A DNA stretch of 64,000 nt from Saccharomycopsis fibuligera x Saccharomycopsis cf. fibuligera. Lineage: Eukaryota > Ascomycota > Saccharomycetes > Ascoideales > Saccharomycopsidaceae. The translations under genes were made by a program, and so were the position numbers. Shown here piece after piece: positions 1-9,828 of this stretch. The notes beneath the pieces are model-generated. The model saw only the letters and a list, made by a program, of their open reading frames with translations, made no database searches and was not told where the DNA came from. The DNA is taken from NCBI GenBank assembly GCA_001936135.1, contig CP012819.1, forward strand, positions 248,001-312,000, in the 5' to 3' direction. Numbering within the stretch: position 1 is the first letter of the stretch; each line of letters opens with the position of its first letter.

Positions 1-360
1 TGTCATAAGGTGCGATTTAACGTCTTGGGAATCGTCGAAAATATGAGCGGTTTTATTTGCCCATATTGCGCAGAATGCACAAACATTTTCAGCTCTGGAG
101 GTGGTAAAATCTTGGCAGAACAGAATGATATCAAATATTTGGGAAATTTGCCAATAGACCCGACATTTGTTGAGATGATTGAGAACAATAATAAGGATAG
201 CAAGGAAATAACTATTGCTGAGGTAGAAAATTTGAAACTCAGTGAAAGCCAGATTAATAAGAAAAGCTTAGTCGATCAGTATAAAGAGAGTTCATTGAAG
301 CCAGTATTCGATGCGGTGCTAGAAAACATTTTAGTTCAGAATATACCATCAAGGGTTTGA
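1..360 (+). CDS. CFD1: Cytosolic Fe-S scaffold ATPase Cfd1, C-terminal part (5' end outside window)
   Basis: The reading frame is open from base 1, so the start and the Walker A half of the protein lie outside the window. The visible 119 codons contain GIVENMSGF followed by CPYCAEC, the C-terminal CxxC of the Nbp35/Cfd1 (Mrp-type) P-loop ATPases that bridges a [4Fe-4S] cluster between subunits. The following [16 protein letters not shown] and VEMIEN segments fit Cfd1 better than Nbp35. In yeast Cfd1 pairs with Nbp35 in the cytosol to build Fe-S clusters for transfer to apoproteins. It converges on the downstream kinase gene. The Cfd1 rather than Nbp35 choice rests on remembered family features, not an alignment. 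Confidence 0.88.
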   Translation, partial: CHKVRFNVLGIVENMSGFICPYCAECTNIFSSGGGKILAEQNDIKYLGNLPIDPTFVEMIENNNKDSKEITIAEVENLKLSESQINKKSLVDQYKESSLKPVFDAVLENILVQNIPSRV

Positions 361-733
361 ATGTATTGTGTTTATAAGGAACTAGTTAATATATATAAAA
401 TGTCTTTTTTTCCAGGAAATGTGGATCGGAAAATCTAGAAACAAAAGCATTCAAAATGATACTGAAATGTGATTTTCTGTCTTTTACGACAATCCGTGTG
501 TACGATTTTAGTGGATATTGCCTTTATTTTATATTTATTTGTCATTGATATCAGTACATTATAATAGTATCTATTGTCATGCTATAAAATATGAGGAGCT
601 TATGGGTTGGGCAAAAAAATGATGTTGAGGCGCTTCCCGCAATAACATTGAATGACACTCAGTCTTGTCAGTTTTCAGTTTGTTTTTGAATAATATAAAA
701 TGCTATATAATATGCTTTGAAAACTATAAAAAA

Positions 734-779
<46 letters not shown>

Positions 780-1144
780 TCAAAGACTATCATAAAAGTG
801 TAAACAGTAAAAAGTAAGATGCATGTGTGTATGTGTGTGGAAAGCAATAGAAAGATTTTGTAACATCGCATACTTATCTCTATAGCTTTTTTTTCTTTTT
901 CTCAGTAATGTACAATTGAAATGAATATACTAAACAAAGCTAACCTGAGCACTAGCAGAAAGCAAAACGGAAAGCTATATAACATACAAAAATAGACTTC
1001 TTAGGTGTGCGAAGAATACACAATATCAGAGAAAGTAAAGCCAACAGAATGACTTGCAAAAGCTTTAGAAACTAATGTAATAAAAACAAGTGAAATAACA
1101 AGAACATAAAAACCAAAACAAAAACAAAATTCATGCAAAATAAT
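361..1144. other. Intergenic region between two convergent genes
   Basis: These 784 bases separate the 3' ends of CFD1 and the BUR1-like kinase. They hold an uninterrupted poly(A) tract at 737-777 and AT-rich sequence that presumably supplies both poly(A) sites. I see no coding sequence or RNA gene. Confidence 0.7.
737..777. repeat. Poly(A) tract, 41 bases
   Basis: This is an uninterrupted run of A on the + strand. It lies in the 3' intergenic region between the convergent CFD1 and BUR1-like genes. It is the longest homopolymer in the window. Confidence 0.95.
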
Positions 1145-3493
1145 TTACAATTTTGGTTTCTTTTGCATCAAGCCATTTTGCTCAGACCGACCCTTTCTCT
1201 TGATTTGCACTTCGAGAGAAGCACCTCTCTTGAAACTAACGTATTCTTCTTCATCGTTAAACTCAATTTCTGACAAAGGTGAGAACTCATACTCAGTCAA
1301 ACCGCGATTTCTTTCCCTGTTTGGTGAAAGCCGTTCTGATTTTGCACCATTTAGAGAGGTATTAGCACTGGCTGCAGTACTGGTATTACCAGCGCTTAAC
1401 GTGCTGCGTTTGGCTCTTGAAAAAGTTAACTCTGTAGCGTCACTGCTTGGCATTGTTTGGGATACCCTAGCAGGCTTTGACTTCAACTGCACTGCGCTGT
1501 GCGAAAGTGTTTTGTTTATAGATTCAACATGTCGAGCCAGCAAATTTTTCGAATCGTTTCTTTGTCTTGGTTTTTCTTTAGAAATTGATATTAGCTCATC
1601 ACCCTTGGCATTGAGCTTGTTAGCTAACAACTTTTTATTGCTTACATTAGTTGGCATAGTCTGTTTAGTCATTGTTTTAGATGAAGAAAGGAAAGAAGCT
1701 ACCGGTGACGGCTTAGCAAGTAGCGCCGATGCTTCTTTTTCAGGCGAACCTGTTTTTCCTTTGGTAGGCGTCTTTGGATTGGCTCCTTCGGTAAACTTTT
1801 GATCAGCTTTTTGAGGAGAAGTATGATGCCGCACTGTGGAATTAATATGACTCCCTTTCCTGTCAGATTCTTTCTCAAAAGGTTTATTCTTAGTAGCCAA
1901 GATATTAGCAAATGACAGATTGTCTTTGGCAGATTCCCAAGGCGCTGGTACTGGCTTAGCCGTTCCAGCAGATTCCCAAGGTGGTCTTCGCTGATCACCA
2001 GCAGGTGGTCTTGCTTCGATCGCAGCACTAGAACTTGCACGAGACCAAGGTGTCCCATTCTGTGGGCGTTTCGGAAGCAGAGACACTACCTCTCTTCTCA
2101 TTGGCCTATCACCATCATAATCAGGAGTGTAGTTATCTCTACTTCTATAACTACCATTCGAAGTCCCGTTTAGTTTCACTCTGTGAGGAAGCGATGTAGC
2201 TGGGCTCATAGGATAGCCTCTGTTTGAAGCGTATCCCTTCGTTGGATTCAATGGGAAATCTCTTCTTCCTAGACCACTACGTTGTTCTTGCATTTTTTGC
2301 TGTTCCTGAAGTTTAGCTCTTCTTTCCTTTTCTTGTTTGAATCTTTTGTTATCCATCTCATGGGACTCGCTAAACTTAGGCAATTCATAAGGTTCCAAAG
2401 GAAATGGTGCGGTTTTGAAATATTTGTGGTTGAGCGCCTGTTCAGCATTGTATCTTGTTTGGGGATTCAAATGGAGCAAGTGCCCCAACAAATCCATACC
2501 ATAATGTTTCGAGTCTAATGTTTCAAAATATTTGCTGTACTTGTCCGTGAGTGTTGGCGTGTAATGCACTACTGGGGCTCCTAAAGGGTTCGGCAATTCT
2601 TTGAATCTTGGATAATTCTCCAATGTTGGCTCACCAATGAGCCTGTAAATTCTATTAAGCTGATCCAAGTCACTGCTACCCATCAATATTGGTTTTGTCT
2701 CAAATAACTCAGCAAAAATACAACCAACACCCCATAAGTCTATGGCAGTGGTATAGTATTTTTCTCCCAATAAAAGCTCAGGAGCTCTGTACCATCTAGT
2801 TACCACTAAACCTGTGTATTTGGCCTTCATTTCTGAAGGTCCGCCATATGCTTTCGGCGCATGACCATAATACTTTCTTGCCAATCCAAAATCTGCAATC
2901 TTTAACACCCCGTTTTGATCAACGAGCAAATTTGCAGTCTTAATATCTCTGTGATAGTACTTTTTATGATGCAAATAATTTAAACCCTCGAGCAACTGCT
3001 TGAGAAAACACTTAACCACTGCTTCGCTGAATTGAATATCCGGATTGTTCAACAACCCAGACAAATCCGATTTCATATACGGACTCACAAGGAAAAAGTC
3101 CGAATGCTCTTGGTTCAAGCTAAGCTTAGGATTTTTTTCATGTACAATGTCTAACAAAGGTAAAATGTTCTTGTGGTTGAGTTGTTTTAATATAGTCACT
3201 TCACGCAAAGCCGTTATTGGGAAACCTTCTTTCAAATCATGGATAATGATTTTCTTCAACGCCACAAGTCTTCCACGCTTTTGTTGATGCGGCTGGTAAT
3301 TGCCTTTATTATGTTTATATCCGCTCGAAAGTCTATTCTCGTTCAAGATACATTTAGTGACAGTACCAAAAGTGCCTTCACCCAACTTTTCCAACCTTGT
3401 GTAATTGTCCAATGTTGACATACCATAAAATGGAATGTGATAGATAGTTTCAGTGTTGGGGAGAAGGTCGCCCGAGTTCTTGGATATGCTCAT
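1145..3493 (-). CDS. BUR1: BUR1/CRK1-type cyclin-dependent kinase (P-TEFb-like)
   Basis: A 782-residue serine/threonine kinase. Visible kinase features are the glycine loop GEGTFG at about residues 38-43, the ATP lysine in VALKK near 80, the PITALRE helix at 92-98, HRDIK from about 181, DFGLARKYYG from about 201, and the T-loop VVTRWYRAPE. PITALRE and the long basic, Ser/Pro-rich C-tail (about 400 residues) mark the Bur1/Cdk9 branch, which phosphorylates the Pol II tail and Spt5 during elongation. S. cerevisiae Bur1 is shorter, about 657 residues. The frame stays open upstream to 3682 but begins there with GTG, so I chose the ATG at 3491-3493. A second ATG at 3419-3421 (MSTLDNYTRLEKL) is also possible. 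It shares a divergent promoter with the cytochrome b5-like gene. Confidence 0.88.
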   Translation of the reverse strand: MSISKNSGDLLPNTETIYHIPFYGMSTLDNYTRLEKLGEGTFGTVTKCILNENRLSSGYKHNKGNYQPHQQKRGRLVALKKIIIHDLKEGFPITALREVTILKQLNHKNILPLLDIVHEKNPKLSLNQEHSDFFLVSPYMKSDLSGLLNNPDIQFSEAVVKCFLKQLLEGLNYLHHKKYYHRDIKTANLLVDQNGVLKIADFGLARKYYGHAPKAYGGPSEMKAKYTGLVVTRWYRAPELLLGEKYYTTAIDLWGVGCIFAELFETKPILMGSSDLDQLNRIYRLIGEPTLENYPRFKELPNPLGAPVVHYTPTLTDKYSKYFETLDSKHYGMDLLGHLLHLNPQTRYNAEQALNHKYFKTAPFPLEPYELPKFSESHEMDNKRFKQEKERRAKLQEQQKMQEQRSGLGRRDFPLNPTKGYASNRGYPMSPATSLPHRVKLNGTSNGSYRSRDNYTPDYDGDRPMRREVVSLLPKRPQNGTPWSRASSSAAIEARPPAGDQRRPPWESAGTAKPVPAPWESAKDNLSFANILATKNKPFEKESDRKGSHINSTVRHHTSPQKADQKFTEGANPKTPTKGKTGSPEKEASALLAKPSPVASFLSSSKTMTKQTMPTNVSNKKLLANKLNAKGDELISISKEKPRQRNDSKNLLARHVESINKTLSHSAVQLKSKPARVSQTMPSSDATELTFSRAKRSTLSAGNTSTAASANTSLNGAKSERLSPNRERNRGLTEYEFSPLSEIEFNDEEEYVSFKRGASLEVQIKRKGRSEQNGLMQKKPKL

Positions 3494-4212
3494 ATTGCAG
3501 TAATTATCAGTATAAAAGCCGGCCTTTATGATGATATTGCTAACAATAATGAGCGTCGTTTGATTGATACTTTGCTCAACCAAACTAGAAAAAATGTTTT
3601 CAGCTAGCGATAAGGAAAACTGGAAAGCGCTGCTACTGTCGCAGAATAATATATCAGACGAAGAGCGGGTTGATGATATCACAAGCCTGTGCCGGTATCA
3701 ATGTTGGTGCTGTTGTATTTTTTTCTTTTCCTTTAAACACTGATTTCCTGTGTGGAACTTCTGTCAGCGCTTACATAACGCTCGAGATCCAATAACCCGC
3801 CCAGGCGACAGCGAATGTTTTTCAGTATTGGAATCAAAGACTGCCTCATTTGCTGCTACTGGAGCACAAGAAAGGCGCAAGGACAAAGTGTTGAAGGTAC
3901 TCAGAGACTGAACAGCAGACACAGCCTGTTTGATGATTTCAGCATAATAGTCAACTTATAAGCTGAGTTTCTGGATGCCTTTTGTTCATTTTCTCATGGA
4001 TATTTATCGAGATACCGAACTTGGTCCTTTGTTCTTCGCGGTGATCAAAACGCCTTGTACTTTCAAATAATATATAACGGCCAGAAAAAGACAAGTACAA
4101 TCAAACAGAAGAAATTGTAAATTAGCAACAATATTCAGAAACCAGCCAAATTTAAATTTCAGCTCAAAAATCAACGAAAAACATAGCCTTCAAGCTACAT
4201 CAACAACTCGAC
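3494..4212. promoter_or_regulatory. Divergent promoter region, BUR1 / cytochrome b5-like gene
   Basis: These 719 bases lie between two divergent start codons and must carry both promoters. A TATA-like stretch (aataatatataac) near 4065-4078 lies about 140 bases upstream of the cytochrome b5-like ATG. No other element is clear to me. Confidence 0.55.
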
Positions 4213-5010
4213 ATGTCCGATAAGAATATCACAGGCAGAAACAAAAGTCGAACCCCGCGGTTCACTTTGGAACAAATAAGCCATCATAGCTCAAAAGATG
4301 ATATTTGGATGGCTATCCATAATAAGGTCTACGACGTCACATCATTTCTTCGGCAGCATCCAGGTGGAGTGGAAGTACTATTGGATTGCGCAGGACTTGA
4401 TGCTACCACGTATTTTGATGATGTGGGTCATTCAGAAGATTCCGAGTTAATGTTGATCCCGTTATACAAAGGGGAACTATCAAACGCAAATTCTGGTTCA
4501 CCGCGTCAAGATAACGATGATTTTGAAAAAGACGATGGAGCAGAAGACAGGCAAGATGTCGAAGAAAACAGTGGCTGGGCCATGCAGCCCGCGCACGCCA
4601 ATCAAAACTCTTATAGCATCATATCAAATACAAATACAAGCACCCAACATCCGCCAAGTTTCTTCGAGCATGCTCGCAATATATTTGGAATAGTAACCAG
4701 CCATACTGGCTATGCATTAAGAGATGAAGACATTCGCCGAGCGGTACAGAAAGATAATGGATCCTTTCTGCTACTGGAGGACGAAGAGGAGCGCAACATG
4801 GTCCGTAGACAGAGGGCAACAATAAATACCACTACCAGCAAAGGCCAAAGCAAAGCCATTGCAAAGGGAAAGGCAAGGACAAAGAAAAAGAAGCGAACCC
4901 TGAAGAACGCTCAAAGGCTCCAGCGAGACCTTACTTTGCTCTTACTCGTGGTTGTGGCTCTTGTGTCTGCGTTGTGTTTTGCCTATCTCCAGCAGCGCAA
5001 GTGGAAGTGA
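4213..5010 (+). CDS. Cytochrome b5-domain protein with C-terminal membrane anchor
   Basis: A 265-residue protein. Residues about 15-90 form a cytochrome b5 heme-binding domain: FTLEQISHHSSKDDIW, then VYDVTSFLRQHPGG with the HPGG heme ligand histidine, and a second ligand in DDVGHSEDS. A polar, acidic middle (about 95-225) ends in a Lys/Arg-rich stretch, followed by one hydrophobic helix (LLLLVVVALVSALCFAYL) and a short basic tail. This is tail-anchored topology, as in ER cytochrome b5. S. cerevisiae Cyb5 is only about 120 residues, so the linker of more than 100 residues is unusual. It may be a divergent Cyb5 or a separate b5-like paralogue. In-frame CTG codons at residues 186 and 188 would be serine in a CTG-clade species. 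Confidence 0.85.
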   Translation: MSDKNITGRNKSRTPRFTLEQISHHSSKDDIWMAIHNKVYDVTSFLRQHPGGVEVLLDCAGLDATTYFDDVGHSEDSELMLIPLYKGELSNANSGSPRQDNDDFEKDDGAEDRQDVEENSGWAMQPAHANQNSYSIISNTNTSTQHPPSFFEHARNIFGIVTSHTGYALRDEDIRRAVQKDNGSFLLLEDEEERNMVRRQRATINTTTSKGQSKAIAKGKARTKKKKRTLKNAQRLQRDLTLLLLVVVALVSALCFAYLQQRKWK

Positions 5011-5294
5011 TATTACGCATATATATGCGCCTATGATGAGGAAATATACAGTGTTTTGCATTAAAAGAAAGTATACTTTCGGGTAACGAATTAGTGTTTT
5101 ATGTCATCCGTTTATAAGCATCAAATGCCGTGAGAGTGAGTTGCTCATTTACGCAATTGCGTCCGGGGTTTGACGGCATTGATAGATCAATAATCACTGC
5201 TAAGCTTAAGCTTAAATTTTTTTATATTGTATGGACATTGGTGCAGAGTGGGGAAGATAAAAAGATCAAGTAGTGGGAACTCAATTCTAGCACA

Positions 5295-5788
5295 ATGGTA
5301 CACTCTAAACCTTTGCATTACGATGAGGCAAATGTTAAACGTTTAAATACTGAGGTATGTACAAGAATTGAGATTGGTGTGTATATTCTGAGCTGTTCAT
5401 GTGAGAAATGAGGAATATACTTATGGGTATCTCATCTTACTTCGAATGATGGATCAAGCTTGATAAGACCTAACAAGGTCCATGCTAAACTTTTGACTAA
5501 CAGTGCTTAATTCAGATTACCTCAGCCCTCGCCATTGGCGGTATTAATGGACTAGTCTGCGGCCTAGCATCCTACTTTGTCATTGGATTAGCATATCCAA
5601 CCATCAAAAGAGCAAGACTACCAGCCAAGTTATTCTATTTCACAGTTTGGACAGGTGCAGGGTCTGCTTTTCGTGCTGATAAACAAGTGATTTTGTATAG
5701 TAAGAATTACAATAGGGCCAAAGAAATACGGGATCAACAGCTTTTGGAAGAGGCAGCCGATCAGGGCGTCTATACTGATAATGAGTAA
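5295..5788 (+). CDS. RCF3: Small mitochondrial membrane protein, RCF3/YBR255C-A-like (two exons)
   Basis: A spliced gene of 110 residues. Exon 1 is 5295-5354 (20 codons, MVHSKPLHYDEANVKRLNTE) and exon 2 is 5516-5788 (90 codons plus stop). The intron 5355-5515 starts GTATGT, has TGACTAAC as branch site and ends TTCAG, and joining keeps phase 0. The protein has a hydrophobic segment (TSALAIGGINGLVCGLASYF), a second near FYFTVWTGAGSAF, then FRADKQ and a charged tail ending EEAADQGVYTDNE. This layout resembles the yeast respiratory supercomplex factor Rcf3, which is related to the N-terminal part of Rcf2. The name comes from remembered similarity, not an alignment. The exon structure is well supported. 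Confidence 0.68.
5355..5515 (+). other. Intron of the RCF3-like gene
   Basis: A 161-base intron with a GTATGT donor, a TGACTAAC branch sequence about 16 bases before the end, and a TTCAG acceptor. It is phase 0 and sits after codon 20. Confidence 0.85.
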
Positions 5789-6070
5789 ATGGTGCGTGCA
5801 CATTTCGCGTTTAATACAGTATTCTCTTCTCTTTATTATATTGTCTTTAAAACTATTCGTTTGATGTTTTTATTTAGCGCTGTTTCGTTACTATCATTTT
5901 GATATATTCAATTTAATGAGTTATGACATTTTAAAATAGCTTTTCGTGATAAATGCACACTTAATCCACTACAATCACCGACATTGACAAACTCACAAAA
6001 TGCAAAACATATATTCATATACCAAAAATTAAAACAAAAGCAAAAGGCATAAGCCACAAGCACACTCTTA

Positions 6071-9000
6071 CTAAAAACCAAACTTTGATTTGACAAAAGA
6101 TTTCATCATAGAATTCTTTGAACTTTCAACCGACTCATTCACTGATTCACTAAATGCCGCACCAGCATCATTAAACTTGGTTTCCAAATCATTCATCGTA
6201 TTGTTAAATGTTCTGGAAACATTATTCCATCCCCATCCATCATTCGTCTGAGTAGTCCCTGTTCTTTTTACTGAAGAACCAGCAGTTAGTCTACCATTAC
6301 TGGTACTTGTTCTACTATAGCTTGTGCCCGTAGGACCAGGACTAGGACCAGTGTCATCATTCTCTGTAGTACCATAAGTAGCCAAATTTTGGAAAACATC
6401 ACCACTTAACGATTTGGAGGCCAACTCGGTTTCTTGAGGATATTTGGATCTAGATTTTCGATCACCTTCGAACAACAATTCCAAATCTTTCACTGACGTG
6501 ACTTTAGATCCTCTTGCCCATTGTAATGAATTAAAGACCGGACGTGGCGGAATCTTGCATTCTTGATTAAATAGTAAATCACCATTGAAGTTGTTTTTTC
6601 CTTGACCGTACCTTGTAGTATGCACCAATGTTCCCTCGAATGCATCTTTCCGGATGACAATATCACCGTTTAGCAAAACTGTACTTTGAGCAGCATATTT
6701 TTTGTTAAGCGGGTACTGTAATTTCAAAGTACTGATATCCACAAGACTAGGAATTGATAGCACTTTAACAGTACTGTTGGCGAACAATACCGTCAATACT
6801 GTGGTCTCCATTGGGGCATCCGGATTGGCTGAGTGAACTCTGCTAATGTTGGCAGATATGATTTCTAAGGTTTCGTCGAAATTTCTGTTCGTGGATTTAT
6901 GAGTTGGTGATTTCAAGAGTCTAATACCAAACGAAGAAACAGTGATGATTAAACCTTTGATAAGAATACCTGAGGCAAGTTGAGCAAATTCTTGGGTTCT
7001 TGCCACTGCAGTATCACCGTTAATTGCATTAATGGGAATAATATGTTGAATCTTGGAAGAATCAGCTTCATAGTTACTGAGGAAAGTTGCTTGAAATCTT
7101 GATTTAGTATTTGGAGTAGCTTGAGGAATAATTTGGAATGTGACCAAACTACCAGCAGAGGTACCTAAGAGTAATAGAATTGATGAGTATTTGGCATCTT
7201 CTGTTCCTTTCATGATAGCAAACTCAATAGATGTGATATATGACAGACCTTCTGTCTTTCTCTTTTTGCTTGCAAAGCTGTTAATGTTCTCTAACAAAAT
7301 AATATCATAAACTCTTCTATCAATAATCATAAACTGTCCATCTTCATATGCAATTGCTGCAAACTCAATGTTAGAATTCTTTAGGGCAGTGACTCTTAAC
7401 CCACCATTATGAATTGGTGGCTTAATAGCAATCAGTGGCAAAAAACCTTTATTAACAAAAGCAGGGATATTTTTTTCCACATTAACAATCAAGTTGGTGC
7501 TATTTTTAATTGACAAGTTCTTCATCTTGGCAGCAAGTGATGAGTCCTTGTCATAATCATCTTGGGAAATATTTGGATTGAAAAGTCTATTAGAACCAAA
7601 TTTATAAAAAATAGTTTCTCCATCATAATTACTGATCATCAAATCAGTGGTATGGCCAGAAAAAGAGATTTTGCTAATTGGCGAAGGAGTGGATGAGTTA
7701 AGGCCAAATGATGTATCTATCTCTATAACACTGCTTTCGTCAAGTTCCGTATGTGAAGCATCCCACAACTTAACTGAACCATCGGAGTGGCCAGTGATGA
7801 ATAAACTTCTTCCTTCACTAAACACTCTTGCTCTAGTAGGTTCCGAAGCGCCACCTTTGAGTAACGTTTCGTCATAAAACCCTGATTTCGTAATCTTACG
7901 CTTTTTCTGAGCATTAAGCGAATCCAAAATTCCGAGCCATTGATTTCTTGGAGATATTGTGGCAAATAAAGCGGTCAATTTTGGGTGAACCCAAGATAAA
8001 GATGGTGGCAAAATTGATGCATTGTAAACTAATTTACCAAGTGGGTATCTCAACAACTCCACAGTACCGTTTTCAAGAAGAATTAAGATGGCATTTGGAT
8101 CATGATTACCAGCAAAGAAAGGTGACGAAACTGGTAACGGCAAAAAACGCTTAATTGAGCTGTTTTGGGTTATTGGGAAAATTTTTAAATTTTTAGGATT
8201 GGAGTAAAACTCAGACATTTTTTCATATGATGTGATCGAATATTTTGGGGTTGTATGAAACTCAATTTTGGTTATGTTATGGTTTTGCTCATATTCACTG
8301 ATATCAGTTTTTATAGCATCTCCACCAACAATCAAAAGAGAAGTATTTTCCGGATTGCTTTCACAGAGCCATTCAACTTGGGTAATTCTATTGTATTTCA
8401 TTGGTTGTACACTAGTAGGGTTGTTGAACAATTGGGATTGCGGTTTATCAACATCAGTGTCAAAAATAGTTCTGGCCTGAATGAGTTTACCACTATTTGC
8501 ATCCCAGAAAACTAACGAACCATCTTCATGACATGTTAATATATTTAAACCGTTAGGATGAAAAACTGCTTTGATCACATCTGGCTGACGTACTTTGTTA
8601 ACATTGGTCAAATCACCTCCAGGTGCTCCTACAGGAACCTGATAATCAAAAACCTGTTTAACCTTGTTTTCAATAATAGAATACAATACCACAGTTTTAG
8701 CATACCCCACCAAAAGTGTACCAATGTCTCTTGGATGAATCTGGAGTGACCTGATAGAGTTATCAATACTTGATGGATTGATATGTGGTGAGTTCTTGTT
8801 GGCCCATGATTTTCGAATAACGTGAGGTTTTTGTAAGTTGGCAAATTTATAGTGGTTTAAAAAACCTTTCGCTACATCAAAAATCATGATTAAGCCAGTC
8901 TCAAGACCAAGGTATACCCAGTCAAAGCTTGCGTCTGATTCAATAATAGTGACTCTTCCGGGGACATGCTCATCGGTCAAGAGTCTTTTGCCACTAAGTG

Positions 9001-9444
9001 AAAAAACAGACAATGTTGAAGAGGCACTAACTGCAACCAAAAACACATTCTTGACAAATCTGAGATGAGCTATTGGCTCTGGTCTCCTGGTGTTAAAGAC
9101 AACTTCAACATTCTTTTGGCCCAAGATGTAAATTTGGCCACGATCATTAGCGATGGCCAAAAGAGATTGAACCGGATCAAACGCAAATGAAACAATGTGT
9201 CCAGCAATACCATAATGGCATACCTAATTGAAATGTTAGCTTTCAATTTAATTATGATTGAAAAATTGTTTCCCTTTTATTGGAAAAATTTTTAGTCAAA
9301 GCTTTAGAAGATGCTCCATCAAAAATTCAAGCATACGTCACTGAGCTGGAACTCCTCAGGGAGTAATCCATGGGAAAAGTCATTCAAAGACACTGCCTTT
9401 AAAGTGTTTGAAAGGTCCTTGATTTTGTGTTTTGGTTTAAACAT
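6071..9444 (-). CDS. SRO7: Sro7/Sro77 (Lgl/tomosyn family) polarised exocytosis protein, two exons
   Basis: Exon 1 is 9337-9444 (36 codons, beginning MFKPKHKIKD and ending EEFQLSD) and exon 2 is 6071-9223, giving 1,086 residues. The intron 9224-9336 has a GTATGC donor, a GCTAAC branch site and an ATTAG acceptor, phase 0. Exon 2 opens VCHYGIAGHIVSFAFDP and continues SLLAIANDRGQIYILGQ, the first WD40-like blade of the Lgl/Sro7 family. Repeated blades follow (TCHEDGSLVFWDA, TGHSDGSVKLWDA). The C-terminal tail is polar, with spaced hydrophobics recalling a SNARE-like tail. Sro7 binds the t-SNARE Sec9 and the exocyst/Sec4 pathway at sites of growth. Yeast Sro7 is about 1,033 residues. A gene model without exon 1 would lose a conserved N-terminus. 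It is divergent from NUF2. Confidence 0.9.
9224..9336 (-). other. Intron of SRO7
   Basis: A 113-base intron on the minus strand, with GTATGC donor, GCTAAC branch and AATTAG acceptor. Removing it joins LSD to VCHYGIAG in phase 0 and restores the N-terminal part of the first WD40 blade. Confidence 0.85.
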
Positions 9445-9828
9445 ATTTTAAAAAAGGCGATAATGGCTTTCTATTGCCGTATGGACTAGTTATGAGTTTA
9501 AAACAGTAATCAGGAATAATTGTGCTGTTGTGCAGCGGTACTTGATGCTTCTGTATATTACAACAGAAACTGATCCGTCGATACATCCATCCATCGCTTT
9601 CGGAGCACCCCAATATTGCTATAATGTATACAACGCTAATGAATGACATTCACGTGATGGTTTGTTTATTTTTTTTTTCTATATTTTTGTTTTGTTTTTT
9701 ATTATTGTTATGTTTTTTATTATTGTTTCTGGATTCTGTTTACACTTTTGATATTAATTCATCTTATCGCGACTTGATTATATTTACGATACAACAAACG
9801 ACGACATAGATCCTTAAATCACTACAGC
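9445..9828. promoter_or_regulatory. Divergent SRO7 / NUF2 promoter with a CACGTG box
   Basis: These 384 bases lie between two divergent start codons. A TCACGTGA-type E-box (CACGTG at 9651-9656) lies roughly midway. A T-rich stretch follows toward NUF2. CACGTG is the Cbf1-type core in yeasts, but factor identity here is inference. Confidence 0.6.

Noticed and set aside
3422-3743. Protein-like + strand frames opposite the BUR1 5' end, including ATG at 3,594 (MFSASDKENWKALLL...)
   Set aside because: Two short frames separated by a stop, antisense to the kinase N-terminus, and ending in a Cys/Phe low-complexity run. No splice signals join them convincingly.
5355-5515. snoRNA-like TGATGG and CTGA boxes inside the RCF3-like intron
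   Set aside because: Box order and spacing do not fit a C/D snoRNA and there is no terminal stem.
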